From the NCBI GenBank assembly GCA_018694295.1, contig JABHNK010000055.1, positions 1-64,000 on the forward strand: a stretch of 64,000 nucleotides of DNA, read 5' to 3'. The position numbers and the translations under genes are program-made. This document shows, piece by piece, positions 1-8,661 of this stretch; positions within the stretch are counted from its first letter, which is position 1; the number at the start of each line of letters is the position of its first letter. Source of the DNA: Waddliaceae bacterium (GTDB taxonomy: Bacteria > Chlamydiota > Chlamydiia > Chlamydiales > JABHNK01). The notes beneath the pieces were generated by a model. The model did not search any database. It was given only the letters and a program-made list of their open reading frames with translations, and had not been told where the DNA came from.

Positions 1-45
1 CCTTTCGCTACGCCACTAAAGCAAGATTAACGCGTAACATCAGTC
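1..45 (-). repeat. Repeat family B, copy cut by the window edge
   Basis: These bases are the reverse complement of the left part of the element at 24846-25005: both share AATCTTGCTTTAGTGGCGTA followed by GCGAAAG. The inner end ...GCGTAACATCAGT is the conserved terminus of the family. It lies directly upstream of the ribosome binding site of the first gene. The outer end is outside the window. Confidence 0.75.
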
Positions 46-58
46 AAGGAGTTTTATT

Positions 59-337
59 ATGTCTATTGATCCTGGCAATGCCGTTCCCGATCCTAGCACT
101 GTAGCACCGTTGGGTGGTGTTTCCGATCCTGTTGTCGACGAAAATGTTGCAGCGGCTCTTAATGCCGAGAAGGTTGCTTCTTACACCAATGCCTCTACAG
201 TAAGTTCTCTTGAGGACCTTAAGAAGAAGGCAAAGAAGGTCTATGATCAGATGATGAAGGGCATTGCACAAACAATAATCACGCAGATGCGCAGAAGTCA
301 AGAACGCATAAAAAAGATAAACCGCAGTGGCAGATAA
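59..337 (+). CDS. small unrecognised protein (92 aa)
   Basis: I do not recognise this protein. The ATG follows AAGGAG at a good distance. Residues 1-45 are acidic, rich in Pro, Asp, Val and Ala, and look flexible. Residues about 50-88 look like one amphipathic helix ending in a strongly basic tail (MRRSQERIKKINRSGR). There is no signal peptide and no cysteine. A flexible head plus one helix recalls small type III secretion needle or needle-chaperone proteins, which chlamydiae have in this size range, but that is inference from shape only. The next gene starts 31 bp downstream in the same direction, so it may head the rluD operon. Confidence 0.6.
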   Translation: MSIDPGNAVPDPSTVAPLGGVSDPVVDENVAAALNAEKVASYTNASTVSSLEDLKKKAKKVYDQMMKGIAQTIITQMRRSQERIKKINRSGR

Positions 338-368
338 ATAAACCGCAGCAACAGATAATTAATATAGC

Positions 369-656
369 ATGTTCAACTTCGATATTTTTCTTGGATTCCC
401 TGTCGACGCTTCTTGTGAAGAACGCCTTAGCGCTATCCCTTCATCGCGTCGTGCTATGTTTATCGACAGTGGCGACGACTATCTTTCTAGCGTAGAATAT
501 TGTGGCATACAATATCTTGGAAAGAGTCTTGGTGGCGTTGTTTCTCTCGACGCTCTCGATGACATTTCAAAGAATATCGTTTCTATATTTGCCTCTCTTT
601 CTGGCGAAAACATTTTACCTCATTCACTACAACTTTTTGCGATACCAACATCATGA
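369..656 (+). CDS. small hypothetical protein upstream of rluD (95 aa)
   Basis: No family recognised. The protein is neutral to acidic, without signal peptide or clear membrane segment. It has an FLGFPVD motif near the N terminus and a central YLGKSLGGVV. It ends in ATGA with the rluD start (bases 653-656), so translational coupling is likely. From memory C. trachomatis also has a short hypothetical gene (CT659) just before its rluD-like gene CT658, so this may be the positional equivalent. I have not compared the sequences. No strong Shine-Dalgarno is visible before the ATG, which slightly lowers confidence. Confidence 0.6.
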   Translation: MFNFDIFLGFPVDASCEERLSAIPSSRRAMFIDSGDDYLSSVEYCGIQYLGKSLGGVVSLDALDDISKNIVSIFASLSGENILPHSLQLFAIPTS

Positions 657-1576
657 CAATAGATACTATTTTTATAACGGACACCGAAGCCAACACGCGT
701 CTTGACATTATCCTTACGCGTCGATACCCCGACCAGTCGCGCAGTTATTTCCACTATCTTATTAAGGAAGGGCTTGTTCTTCTCAATGGCAAAGCTGTGA
801 AGAAACAGCTTCGTCCGAAGTGTGGCGATGAAGTGAAGGTAGAGTTTGCGTTGACGCCGGAGATATCTGTCGTCGCCGAAGACATCCCTCTCGACATCAT
901 ATATGAAGACGAGCATTTTCTTGCTGTAAACAAGGCAGTGGGCATGGTCGTCCATCCCGCTCATGGTAATTGGTCTGGCACGTTTGTTAATGCCCTTTTA
1001 TACCACTGTAAGGAGCTTCCTGATGTCGGCGACAGCCTACGTCCTGGCATAGTCCATCGCCTCGACAAAGACACTTCTGGTGTTCTTATTGCTGCGAAGA
1101 CCCTTGAGTGTCACCGTGCTCTTGTTGAGATGTTCAGCAGCAGGAATGTCTCCAAAAAATACCTTTCTATATGTGTTGGAAACCCCGGTTCTGGCGAAAT
1201 AATTACTAACATCGCCAGAGATCATCTTGACAGGAAAAAGATGTCCGTCGTCGAGGACCGCGGCAAGGAAGCGATAACGCGATATACTTCTTTAGCTCAC
1301 AACGAGGCTCTTAGCATCGTAGAGGTTGCTCTTATGACGGGACGCACACACCAGATACGCGTACATATGCAGCACCTCAAAGCCCCAGTTCTTGGCGATA
1401 GTATTTATGGCAGTGTTTCTACCAACAAAAAATATGGCGTGAAGCGTCAGCTCCTCCATGCTTGGAAGCTAAGCTTCGATCATCCAATAACCCACGAGCA
1501 TCTTGACATTGTTGCGCCGATACCTTCCGATATGGCCTCGGTGTTAAAGAAGATCGCCCCCTCTTGGAGTGAATAA
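653..1576 (+). CDS. rluD: RluA/RluD-family 23S rRNA pseudouridine synthase
   Basis: This enzyme converts specific uridines of large-subunit rRNA to pseudouridine. Residues about 15-75 form an S4 RNA-binding domain (LDIILTRRYPDQSRSYF, then LVLLNGKAVKK). The catalytic domain follows with the family motif GIVHRLDKDTSGVLIAAKT, which carries the catalytic Asp, and later GRTHQIRVHM. The length of 307 aa is normal for RluD. The start overlaps the preceding stop by 4 bp and the stop overlaps dtd (TAATG), so the three genes are probably one transcript. RluC/RluB-type specificity cannot be excluded, but an N-terminal S4 domain with this motif fits RluD best. Confidence 0.93.
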   Translation: MTIDTIFITDTEANTRLDIILTRRYPDQSRSYFHYLIKEGLVLLNGKAVKKQLRPKCGDEVKVEFALTPEISVVAEDIPLDIIYEDEHFLAVNKAVGMVVHPAHGNWSGTFVNALLYHCKELPDVGDSLRPGIVHRLDKDTSGVLIAAKTLECHRALVEMFSSRNVSKKYLSICVGNPGSGEIITNIARDHLDRKKMSVVEDRGKEAITRYTSLAHNEALSIVEVALMTGRTHQIRVHMQHLKAPVLGDSIYGSVSTNKKYGVKRQLLHAWKLSFDHPITHEHLDIVAPIPSDMASVLKKIAPSWSE

Positions 1577-2019
1577 TGAAAGTCTTGATACAGCGCGTCA
1601 AAGAAGCTTCTGTAACTGTTGATGGTAAGGTATGTGGTAGTATTGGCGGTGGTCTTCTTATTTTCTTTGCTGCGCATATCGACGACACCAATAAAACGAT
1701 ACCATGGCTTTCGGAGAAAGTCGTGGGGCTTCGTATTTTCCCTGACGACGCTGGTAAAATGAACATAAGCGTCAGTGATATTGACGGAGAAATTCTTGTG
1801 GTAAGTCAATTCACTTTATATGGCACATGCTCCAAAGGTAAAAGGCCAGAATTCACAAAATCTGCGCCGCCGGAAAAGGCAGAAGCTCTTTATGATGAAT
1901 TTGTCGAAGTTCTTACAAAGAAGCTTGGAAAGCCTGTTTCTACGGGGAAATTCCGCGAACATATGGACGTTTCTCTTATCAATGATGGTCCTATTACTTT
2001 AGAAATAGAAAAAAAATAA
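1576..2019 (+). CDS. dtd: D-aminoacyl-tRNA deacylase
   Basis: This protein hydrolyses D-amino acids wrongly attached to tRNA. At 147 aa it has the family length and begins with the typical MKVLIQRVKEASVTVDG. It contains VVSQFTLYG and, near the C terminus, VSLINDGPITLEIE, which includes the Gly-cisPro pair that projects into the partner subunit's active site in this homodimer. The ATG shares a base with the rluD stop. An in-frame second ATG at 1759 is internal and not a start. About 100 bp of AT-rich sequence separates it from the next gene. Confidence 0.93.
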   Translation: MKVLIQRVKEASVTVDGKVCGSIGGGLLIFFAAHIDDTNKTIPWLSEKVVGLRIFPDDAGKMNISVSDIDGEILVVSQFTLYGTCSKGKRPEFTKSAPPEKAEALYDEFVEVLTKKLGKPVSTGKFREHMDVSLINDGPITLEIEKK

Positions 2020-2121
2020 TTTGTTTAATATTAAAGTTTTTTGTATTGTTGTATGTGAAGGATATTACATACTTATCCATAGTTACTTACGAAATAAACA
2101 CTGCTACAATAGAGGCTGCTC

Positions 2122-2403
2122 ATGAAAGAATTCGTCGAATACATCGTCAAAAACCTAGTTGACAATCCTGAACAAGTCAAAATTAATGAGATCAGCGGCT
2201 CCCAAACGTTGATCCTTGAGCTTTCCGTTGAGAAGTCCGATATCGGCAAGATCATCGGCAAGCGCGGAAAGACTATCAATGCTATTAGGACGCTTCTGAT
2301 GTCTGTGGCTAGTCGCAATGGCATACGTGTAAACCTTGAGATTCTCGAAGATGGCGACAGGGCCACCAAAAAGCCTGTCGAAGCAGAGACTGAAGAAGAA
2401 TAA
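2122..2403 (+). CDS. khpA: KhpA-like KH-domain RNA-binding protein
   Basis: This 93-residue protein is essentially one KH domain. It carries VEKSDIGKIIGKRGKTINAIRTLL, with the GxxG loop (GKRG) that grips RNA. The domain is followed by LEILEDGD and an acidic tail (KPVEAETEEE). KhpA proteins are small cytoplasmic RNA chaperones that often pair with KhpB/Jag and are usually about 75-80 aa, so the acidic tail is an addition here. A GAGG-like sequence (AGAGGCTGCTC) precedes the ATG. The tRNA-Arg gene lies downstream on the opposite strand. Confidence 0.85.
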   Translation: MKEFVEYIVKNLVDNPEQVKINEISGSQTLILELSVEKSDIGKIIGKRGKTINAIRTLLMSVASRNGIRVNLEILEDGDRATKKPVEAETEEE

Positions 2404-2423
2404 TAATTAATATCGTAGAGGAA

Positions 2424-2492
2424 TAGCATATATCGTATAGCGTATAGAAAAATCTATCCGCTATCTGCTATCTGCTATAACTATCCGCTAAG
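2424..2492. repeat. Heptamer tandem repeats (family C; TATAGCG and CTATCTG units)
   Basis: After the khpA stop the sequence breaks into 7-base units: ATAGCGTATAG, then CTATCCG CTATCTG CTATCTG CTATAA CTATCCG. Related TATAGCG runs recur at 20146-20182, 61850-61875 and 62533-62586. The unit slips by single changes but keeps the period of seven. Confidence 0.7.
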
Positions 2493-2499
2493 AAAAGGA

Positions 2500-2573
2500 T
2501 GGACTGGACAGGACTCGAACCTGTGACCCTCTGCTTAGAAGGCAGATGCTCTATCCAACTGAGCTACCAATCC
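2500..2573 (-). tRNA. tRNA-Arg(TCT)
   Basis: On the minus strand this folds as a 74-nt tRNA. The acceptor stem is GGATTGG with CCAGTCC, there is a D arm with TAGCTCAGTTGG, and the anticodon stem TCTGC/GCAGA encloses loop CTTCTAA with anticodon TCT. The T arm carries GGTTCGAGTCC. The discriminator base is A and the CCA end is not encoded. It sits alone between khpA and dapB, convergent with the former. Confidence 0.97.
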
Positions 2574-2646
2574 GTGGATGTTTATTATTGTAATATGTTA
2601 ACGTTAAATGATCAAGTTTTTTCGTGATGATTATGGTGGTGATTAT

Positions 2647-3357
2647 ATGAGTATTACTTTTTGTATTATAGGCGCTGCGGGGCGTATGGGTAAAGAAATC
2701 GTTATGGCAGCTTCCGTCGACGATAGATTTTCTTTTGTTTCCGCTTGTGACGTTCATGCTGTTGGCGAAGACATCGGTGATATAGCCATCACCGACGACA
2801 TCGTCGAGGCCTTATCTTGTGCTGATGTCGCCATAGATTTCGCCACTGCCGACGGCGTTGCTGGCCGCATCGCCTCTGCTGTTAATAGTGGGACTCCTTA
2901 TGTTATAGGAACGACGGGTCTCTCTGGCGAAGACATCAACGTCCTTAAGGAAGCATCTTCGACGATACCTATAGTATACGCTACGAATTTCAGCATCGGA
3001 ATTACTATGCTTCTTAACACCGCCCGCGATCTTGCTACTAAGCTTCCAAAATCTTTCGACATTGAAATCGTCGAAGCCCACCATACCAAGAAGAAAGACG
3101 CTCCTAGCGGCACGGCGCTAACTCTTGCTTCTGCCATCAACGCCGTTCGTGGTGGTAACATCCCGGTCCATGCCATCCGCGCTGGCGATATCGTCGGCGA
3201 CCACACTATTATTTTGGCAGGCCCTGGCGAGCGCATAGAGATAAAACATCAAGCGCACAGCAGGGCGACCTTCGCCAATGGTGCTCTTACTGCGGCGGCA
3301 TTCCTCGTCGGCAAAACTCCTGGATTATATACTATGGACAACGTCCTTGAGCATTGA
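2647..3357 (+). CDS. dapB: 4-hydroxy-tetrahydrodipicolinate reductase
   Basis: This is an NAD(P)H-dependent step of the lysine/meso-diaminopimelate pathway, needed for peptidoglycan precursors. The dinucleotide-binding loop GAAGRMG lies at residues about 9-15 and the family signature EAHHTKKKDAPSGTAL is intact, with the catalytic His pair and Lys. I prefer the ATG at 2647 to an in-frame ATG at 2608 because the reductase fold begins at once after it (MSITFCIIGAAG). This gives 236 aa, slightly short of the usual 240-270. The 3' end (GAGCATTGAGCAT) looks like the start of a heptamer repeat and supplies the TGA stop. Confidence 0.94.
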   Translation: MSITFCIIGAAGRMGKEIVMAASVDDRFSFVSACDVHAVGEDIGDIAITDDIVEALSCADVAIDFATADGVAGRIASAVNSGTPYVIGTTGLSGEDINVLKEASSTIPIVYATNFSIGITMLLNTARDLATKLPKSFDIEIVEAHHTKKKDAPSGTALTLASAINAVRGGNIPVHAIRAGDIVGDHTIILAGPGERIEIKHQAHSRATFANGALTAAAFLVGKTPGLYTMDNVLEH

Positions 3358-3420
3358 GCATTTATCAATTTTAAGTATTTAATCTCAATGTCAATGCCGG
3401 GCGATAAAAGCCAGCTTCCT

Positions 3421-3460
3421 ATTGTTCAATGTTCAATGTTCAATGTTCAATGTTCAATGA
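3421..3460. repeat. Heptamer tandem repeat TTCAATG x5 (family C)
   Basis: There are five near-perfect copies of TTCAATG in a row, between the convergent dapB and yihY genes and ending at the yihY stop codon. The unit is the same as in the degenerate repeats at 28210-28255 (end of scpB) and 62885-62920 (end of the last histidine kinase). Confidence 0.9.
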
Positions 3461-4777
3461 TTACAGGTCTTTTAGCAGGTGATTTTCTTGTGTTTTTTCT
3501 GAAGTTTTCGAGAAAGTTTCTAGACTTTTCTTTATAGCTTTTATTTCTTGTGAGTTTGCTATCGGCACTGTGGAGCTGCCGGAGTTTTCTAGTGCTGTTA
3601 TTACGTATGTCATAGTATAGCGTTCGACGTCATGGGCGGGCTGGTATGATGTCTTTCCGTTGTCAGCGATTATTTCTGCGATGATCTTTGCGTCGAGGAG
3701 TTCTTTTAGTATCTGTGTTACTAGGCGTATCGGCGTTCCTATGTCGTGGGCGATATCTTCGTCGCCCATCACTTTTCCGCCGTCGCAGAAATTTTTTATT
3801 ATTGCTGTTACTATACGTAATGTTATTAGTTGTTTCATCGAATAGCTAACATTTTTACAGTCGGGTTCGAATTCGTAGCTATCGACATTCTGCAGGGCGT
3901 ACGACATTTCTGCTCCGAAGAGGACGATAAGCCAGCTTATTTGCAGCCATATCAGGAAGAGCGGCAGTGCTGCGAAGCTTCCGTATATTGCGTTCGTCGT
4001 GGCGACGCCGACTTGGAAGTGTATATATGCCCATTGTGTTATCTGATACATCGTCCCTGCAAATATCCCTGCTACGATGCCATAGCGGAACCGTACTTTT
4101 GTGTTGGGCATAACGATATATATGAAGGCGAACAATATCCATACTAGTGCATACGGCATGATTTTCACTATGGCGAAGACAACAGGTCCTAGGGTTTCTA
4201 GTACGGTGAATTTTGCCGTCACCGTAGTAATAAGCGCTATAGCAAGGACGTTGATACTGCTTGCCACGACGAAAAATATTGGTCCTACGATGAGCATTGA
4301 CAGATAGTCGCTAAATTTCCTTACCATGCGTCTTGGTCTTTTAACTCCCCAAATATCATTGAAAGCACATTCTATGTTCCCTAATAGTTTTATAAGGACC
4401 CATAGCAAGAAAACCACTCCTACTCCGGCGATTACGCCACCGCGAGTATTCTGTAGTATTCCTTTAGCGAAGGTTACGACTTCTACTATCACCTCGATAT
4501 GTCCTGGGAATTTTTTTATCAGCTGTGCTTCGAGGGTTCCTTCGAAGCCGAAGCCTTTCGCTATTCCGAATGCCAGCGCTGCCACTGGTACTATCGAAAG
4601 CATAGAATAGAACGTCAGCGCTGCTGCTCTTAGGTAGCATTTATCGTGGTAGTATCCCCGCAGGGCGAGGACGACGATGCGCAATGTCCGTAAGCAGAAG
4701 GCTACGAACTGCGAAGCCTCTCGTAGTGGAATTCTCCAGATGTCTTTAAGTAAAAAATCTATGCTTTTGAATATCAT
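3461..4777 (-). CDS. YihY/BrkB-family inner-membrane protein
   Basis: This is a polytopic membrane protein of the YihY (formerly RNase BN/BrkB) family, whose molecular role is unsettled. Several hydrophobic segments are visible between residues about 40 and 310, including the family stretches RAAALTFYSMLSIVPV and LLWVLIKLLGNIE followed by FNDIWG. The last about 120 residues are soluble and include a winged-helix-like stretch (DIAHDIGTPIRLVTQILKEL). The start at 4777 is chosen because AGAGG lies 8-9 nt upstream; an in-frame ATG at 4819 lacks this. The gene is divergent from kdsA. Confidence 0.9.
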   Translation of the reverse strand: MIFKSIDFLLKDIWRIPLREASQFVAFCLRTLRIVVLALRGYYHDKCYLRAAALTFYSMLSIVPVAALAFGIAKGFGFEGTLEAQLIKKFPGHIEVIVEVVTFAKGILQNTRGGVIAGVGVVFLLWVLIKLLGNIECAFNDIWGVKRPRRMVRKFSDYLSMLIVGPIFFVVASSINVLAIALITTVTAKFTVLETLGPVVFAIVKIMPYALVWILFAFIYIVMPNTKVRFRYGIVAGIFAGTMYQITQWAYIHFQVGVATTNAIYGSFAALPLFLIWLQISWLIVLFGAEMSYALQNVDSYEFEPDCKNVSYSMKQLITLRIVTAIIKNFCDGGKVMGDEDIAHDIGTPIRLVTQILKELLDAKIIAEIIADNGKTSYQPAHDVERYTMTYVITALENSGSSTVPIANSQEIKAIKKSLETFSKTSEKTQENHLLKDL

Positions 4778-4918
4778 GATGTATACCTCTAAAAAATACT
4801 GTACCTTATTGCATAGCATTATTATCTTTTCATGTGAACCAAAAACCCATTTTTGATTTATATTTCATATAAAATACCAAAGAGTTTATAGTGAGCGTTT
4901 TAGAATAGGAGCGACGAC

Positions 4919-5743
4919 ATGCAAGATATTAATATTAAAGATTTTATTATCGGAGAGGGGCATCCCCTTACTGTTATTTCGGGGCCTTGTGTCATCGAAA
5001 GCGAAGAACATTGTCTTCGTGCTGCCGAGGCGCTGAAGAAAATTTTCGGCGATCTTGGGATAAACTTCATCTTCAAGTCCAGCTATGACAAAGCGAACAG
5101 ATCTTCGATATCGTCATTTCGTGGTCCTGGTCTTGACGAAGGTCTTCGTATTTTGGAGAGGGTAAAAAACGAGCTGGAGCTTCCGATCGTAACTGATATC
5201 CACTCCCCTGCCGAAGCTTCTGCTGTCGGCGAGGTATGTGATATGGTACAAGTTCCTGCGTTGTTATGTCGACAGACAGACCTCATCGTCGCTGCTGGCA
5301 ATACGGGACGTGTAGTTTCTGTTAAGAAGGGGCAGTTTATGGCGCCGTTAGACATGAAGAACGTCGTCGACAAGATATTATCTACTGGCAACGACCAGAT
5401 ACTTTTCATCGAACGTGGCACGAGTTTCGGCTACAACACCCTTGTCAGTGACATGAGAGGCATCCCTACCATGCAGAGTATCGGATATCCTGTATGTTTC
5501 GATGCTACACACTCGGTGCAGCAACCAGGAGGACTTGGGACGTCTTCCGGTGGGCAGCGGGAATATATTCCCACTCTTGCCAAAGCTGCTGTAGCGTCGG
5601 GGTGCAACTGTCTTTTCATGGAGTCACATCCTATGCCTTCAGAGGCCAAGTGCGATTCCATGGCGGTCCTTGACTTCAAAGACATCCCCGAGCTTTTTAC
5701 TACGCTGTTACAAATTTATAATGTTGTGAACCATCAACGATAA
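4919..5743 (+). CDS. kdsA: 3-deoxy-8-phosphooctulonate (KDO-8-P) synthase
   Basis: KdsA condenses phosphoenolpyruvate with arabinose-5-phosphate to make KDO-8-P for LPS inner core. Motifs seen are GPCVIESE near residue 20, FKSSYDKANRSS, FRGPG, RQTDLIVAA, ERGTSFGYNTLV and FDATHSVQ. The Cys in GPC stands where E. coli has Asn, the residue pair that distinguishes metal-dependent (Cys) from metal-independent (Asn) enzymes, so I infer a metal-dependent KdsA. ATG follows TAGGAG. Five bases separate it from the lptC-like gene, and the chlamydial order kdsA then LPS-transport genes is kept. Confidence 0.96.
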   Translation: MQDINIKDFIIGEGHPLTVISGPCVIESEEHCLRAAEALKKIFGDLGINFIFKSSYDKANRSSISSFRGPGLDEGLRILERVKNELELPIVTDIHSPAEASAVGEVCDMVQVPALLCRQTDLIVAAGNTGRVVSVKKGQFMAPLDMKNVVDKILSTGNDQILFIERGTSFGYNTLVSDMRGIPTMQSIGYPVCFDATHSVQQPGGLGTSSGGQREYIPTLAKAAVASGCNCLFMESHPMPSEAKCDSMAVLDFKDIPELFTTLLQIYNVVNHQR

Positions 5744-5748
5744 AAGAT

Positions 5749-6465
5749 ATGTCTAACAAGAAACTTGCCGCTATCATCGCTTTCATTATCATCCTCGTTG
5801 CTTTTTTCATCGTAAAGATCAGCGTCATTTCTGACGGCGACAGCGAGCGTTATCATTCTCTTATTATGAGCAGCGAGGCTTCTCCTGAGCAAAAAGTCTA
5901 CCATGTCGGCAGCCAGCATCGCCATGACGTCACTAGAGACTACTGGTTTGAAGACGTCAACAACACTTTGATGCACTGTCGTATATCATATGCCAACTCT
6001 GAGCTTTCTATAATATATAGCGACGAAGACTCTCCGAAACTTATCGAGAAGATGCATGACGTCACGATCTCCATGCAAGAGGAGCTTTACTATATTCTTC
6101 CTGACGGTCGTGAAGCTGTCAAGCAGAGCAACGGATTTCTTCTCGTCCGTGACGGCGATCCTGACGATTCCGAGTCATGGTTTTCCGACGACACTCCCGG
6201 TCTTATCACCATGCAGCGCATTCGTCATCTCGATAGTGCCGAAGCGGTATATTATTATAATACCGAGACCTTCGACGCTCAGAGTGCAACATTTTCAATT
6301 GTCATCGACAAAGGCCATGATATTTCTGCTTCTTCCAAAGATGCTACGCTCCTTATGGAAGGCATCGCAGATTCTGTGACATTCTCTTTGAAGAAAAACG
6401 CTATAAACTTCCATGCCAAGCATCTTAAGATGAAAATGCCCTCTCATAATGAAGGAGGTTCTTAA
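5749..6465 (+). CDS. lptC: LptC-like LPS transport protein (bitopic)
   Basis: The protein has 238 residues with one N-terminal membrane anchor (residues about 5-26, LAAIIAFIIILVAFFIV) and a periplasmic beta-rich remainder, the LptC plan. Sequence identity with E. coli LptC is not obvious by eye. The call rests on architecture and position between kdsA and the lptA/lptB genes. Chlamydia has a gene at this spot (CT654, from memory). LptC would bridge the LptB2FG transporter to LptA. The stop overlaps the next start as TAATG, and GAAGGAGG for the next gene lies in its last codons. Confidence 0.75.
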   Translation: MSNKKLAAIIAFIIILVAFFIVKISVISDGDSERYHSLIMSSEASPEQKVYHVGSQHRHDVTRDYWFEDVNNTLMHCRISYANSELSIIYSDEDSPKLIEKMHDVTISMQEELYYILPDGREAVKQSNGFLLVRDGDPDDSESWFSDDTPGLITMQRIRHLDSAEAVYYYNTETFDAQSATFSIVIDKGHDISASSKDATLLMEGIADSVTFSLKKNAINFHAKHLKMKMPSHNEGGS

Positions 6466-7907
6466 TGAAAAAACATCATATCATCGTTGCCACAGCAGTA
6501 GTGACCTCTATGTTTTTTGGAATAGCTCATTGCGTCGCCGACGATGACGACATCATCACAATAGAATCGTCCTCTGTCGACTATGACGGTGAGAACCTCG
6601 TTCTTTCCGACGACGTCGTCATAGACCATCCTTTTGGCGTTGTCATGTCGCAACATGCCACGCTCTTTGGCGACAAAGGCTCCAACATCAAAGTTGTCAA
6701 GCTCAAAGACGACGTCATCATTTCTCTCGACGGCGGAGCGGAGCTACGCTGCCATAATGCTTCTATCAACCAACAAACTCTTTCTGCTGTATTTTCTGGG
6801 TCTTCACCGGAAAGGCGTGTCGTCTTCACGGGAAGCAATGACGACGGAACTCCTATCGTTATGAAGAGCATGACGATGAACGTTTCTTTCTCTAAAGACG
6901 AGATATCTTCTATTTATTTTGTAAATAATATTTTCTCCCAGGAAAATGTATTTTTCACATATGGCGACTCTTTAACTGCTATTGGTGACAGAGCGATATA
7001 TCATTCTATGAAAAAATCTACCGACGCCGGAAGCCCTCGTGGTGTCATCTTTTTGACGCCCTTAAAAAAAGGTGGGTTATGCCGTATCTTTAATGATGAC
7101 ATTATCATTAACGCTATGAAGATACGCCTCGACACCAATGGCCAGGAAATCCTTTGTTCCCATGTTGCTGGTTCTGTCGTCGACGAAGATACTGCTGCTA
7201 CGACGTTCAAAGCGAATACTGTTGCGTGGGATGTTGACGACGACATTCTTTCCCTTCATGGCGATGTTTTTATCGAGCAGAAATCTTTGGGCGTCCTCAC
7301 TGCCGATGACGACATATATCTCCACAAAGGTTCAAGTGCTTCCTGGGACACCATCAACGGCGATGGGACGACGACGTGGACATATACCAACGAACTTGAT
7401 GGCACCATCTCGACGATAACGTGTCACGGCACCATGCTCCTCGACAACGTCGGCAAGAAGCTTCTTTTCCAGAGTCCTGAAGACACCGTCTCCAATAAAA
7501 CGCAGGTGTATTATCATAATTCTCTTGGCGAGATATATGCCGACACCATAGCAGTACATTATTCCGACGACGTTGGGTCGACGACGCCAACGATGATGAA
7601 TGTCACCGGCAACGTAAAAATTATCAGCAGTTCTTCTTCTCGTGACGGTTCTTCTCTGCAACGCTTTGCTCTTGCTGACAGTGCAGAATATTCTATTGGC
7701 GCAGAAGGTCTCCTCCTCAAAGCTGACGCGGGACGTCGTGTCCTTTTCCTCGACAAGGACAACGACCTTCAGGTTAGTGCTGAGGCTGTGATGGTACACC
7801 TTGTCGAAGACAACGACGAAGAGACCATCTCTACTGTCGGCGACGTACGCTTTGCTCTAAACGAAGAAGAGTATTATGATTTAAAACAAAACTTTAACAT
7901 AGAATAA
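6465..7907 (+). CDS. lptA: Large LptA/OstA-like periplasmic protein
   Basis: The signal peptide is residues 1-about 24 (MKKHHIIVATAVVTSMFFG, cut near HCVA). It is followed by repeated short beta-strand pairs of OstA type, for example VDYDGENLVLSDDVVIDHP and AVMVHLVEDNDEETISTVGDVRF near the C terminus. LptA builds the periplasmic LPS bridge. At 480 aa it is more than twice the E. coli protein (about 185), so it may hold two or three OstA domains, or a fused LptC/LptA-like unit. A strong GAAGGAGG precedes the ATG. Coupled to lptC upstream, with lptB 9 bp downstream. Confidence is high for an OstA-like role, moderate for LptA itself. Confidence 0.75.
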   Translation: MKKHHIIVATAVVTSMFFGIAHCVADDDDIITIESSSVDYDGENLVLSDDVVIDHPFGVVMSQHATLFGDKGSNIKVVKLKDDVIISLDGGAELRCHNASINQQTLSAVFSGSSPERRVVFTGSNDDGTPIVMKSMTMNVSFSKDEISSIYFVNNIFSQENVFFTYGDSLTAIGDRAIYHSMKKSTDAGSPRGVIFLTPLKKGGLCRIFNDDIIINAMKIRLDTNGQEILCSHVAGSVVDEDTAATTFKANTVAWDVDDDILSLHGDVFIEQKSLGVLTADDDIYLHKGSSASWDTINGDGTTTWTYTNELDGTISTITCHGTMLLDNVGKKLLFQSPEDTVSNKTQVYYHNSLGEIYADTIAVHYSDDVGSTTPTMMNVTGNVKIISSSSSRDGSSLQRFALADSAEYSIGAEGLLLKADAGRRVLFLDKDNDLQVSAEAVMVHLVEDNDEETISTVGDVRFALNEEEYYDLKQNFNIE

Positions 7908-7916
7908 GATAATAAG

Positions 7917-8657
7917 ATGATGAAAGACACAAAAGCTCCGATCCTCAACGTCAGGATGCTAGTAAAAGCATACGGCGGAAAAAATGTCGTTGACGGCATA
8001 TCGTTTCACGTCGACGAAGGCGAAGTCGTCGGCCTTCTTGGCCCCAATGGTGCTGGCAAGACCACTGCTTTTTATATGACGATGGGACTCATACGCCCCG
8101 ATTCTGGTCGTGTCATCTTCCGTGGTCAAGACGTCACGAAATATCCTGTACATCGTCGTGCACACATGGGCATGGGTTATCTCGCCCAGGAGCCTTCGGT
8201 ATTCCGTGCTCTTACTGTCGAAGAGAACATCTTATGTATCCTTGAGACGTTGCCGATAAGCAAGAAAGAGCAGAAGCGCCGCCTCGAAGAGCTTCTCAGC
8301 GAGCTACATCTCGAGCCTCTCGCCAAGAAACGTGCTATGAGTTTATCTGGCGGTGAGCGTCGCCGTCTTGAGATAACACGTTCTCTTGTTACGAACCCCT
8401 CTTTCCTTCTTCTTGACGAGCCTTTTGCCAACATCGATCCTATTGCCATCCACGATGTCAAACAGATGATAAAACTTCTAGCCAAGAAAAACATCAGCGT
8501 CTTCATCACCGACCACAATGCCCGCGAGATATTTTCTCTCGTCGACAGAAGTTATATCGTTCGTGAGGGCAAGATCATGTTATCTGGGAATGTCGACGAG
8601 CTCATCAACAACGAAGAAGCCCGCAAGCACTACCTTGGCAGTGAATTCAGGCTTTAG
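7917..8657 (+). CDS. lptB: LPS export ABC transporter ATPase LptB
   Basis: This ATPase powers extraction of LPS from the inner membrane. It has Walker A GPNGAGKTT at about residue 42, signature LSGGERRRLEI, Walker B LLLDEPFANIDP and H-loop ITDHNARE. The FANIDP wording and the LGSEF-type ending (HYLGSEFRL) are typical of LptB, formerly YhbG. The length of 246 aa is normal. It closes the kdsA-lptC-lptA-lptB run; C. trachomatis CT653 is the recalled equivalent. The membrane partners lptF/lptG are not in the window. A type A repeat begins four bases after the stop. Confidence 0.95.
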   Translation: MMKDTKAPILNVRMLVKAYGGKNVVDGISFHVDEGEVVGLLGPNGAGKTTAFYMTMGLIRPDSGRVIFRGQDVTKYPVHRRAHMGMGYLAQEPSVFRALTVEENILCILETLPISKKEQKRRLEELLSELHLEPLAKKRAMSLSGGERRRLEITRSLVTNPSFLLLDEPFANIDPIAIHDVKQMIKLLAKKNISVFITDHNAREIFSLVDRSYIVREGKIMLSGNVDELINNEEARKHYLGSEFRL

Positions 8658-8661
8658 AGAT

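Noticed and set aside
3421-3460. CRISPR-like tandem array
   Set aside because: The unit is only seven bases with no spacers; the same is true of the other heptamer arrays.
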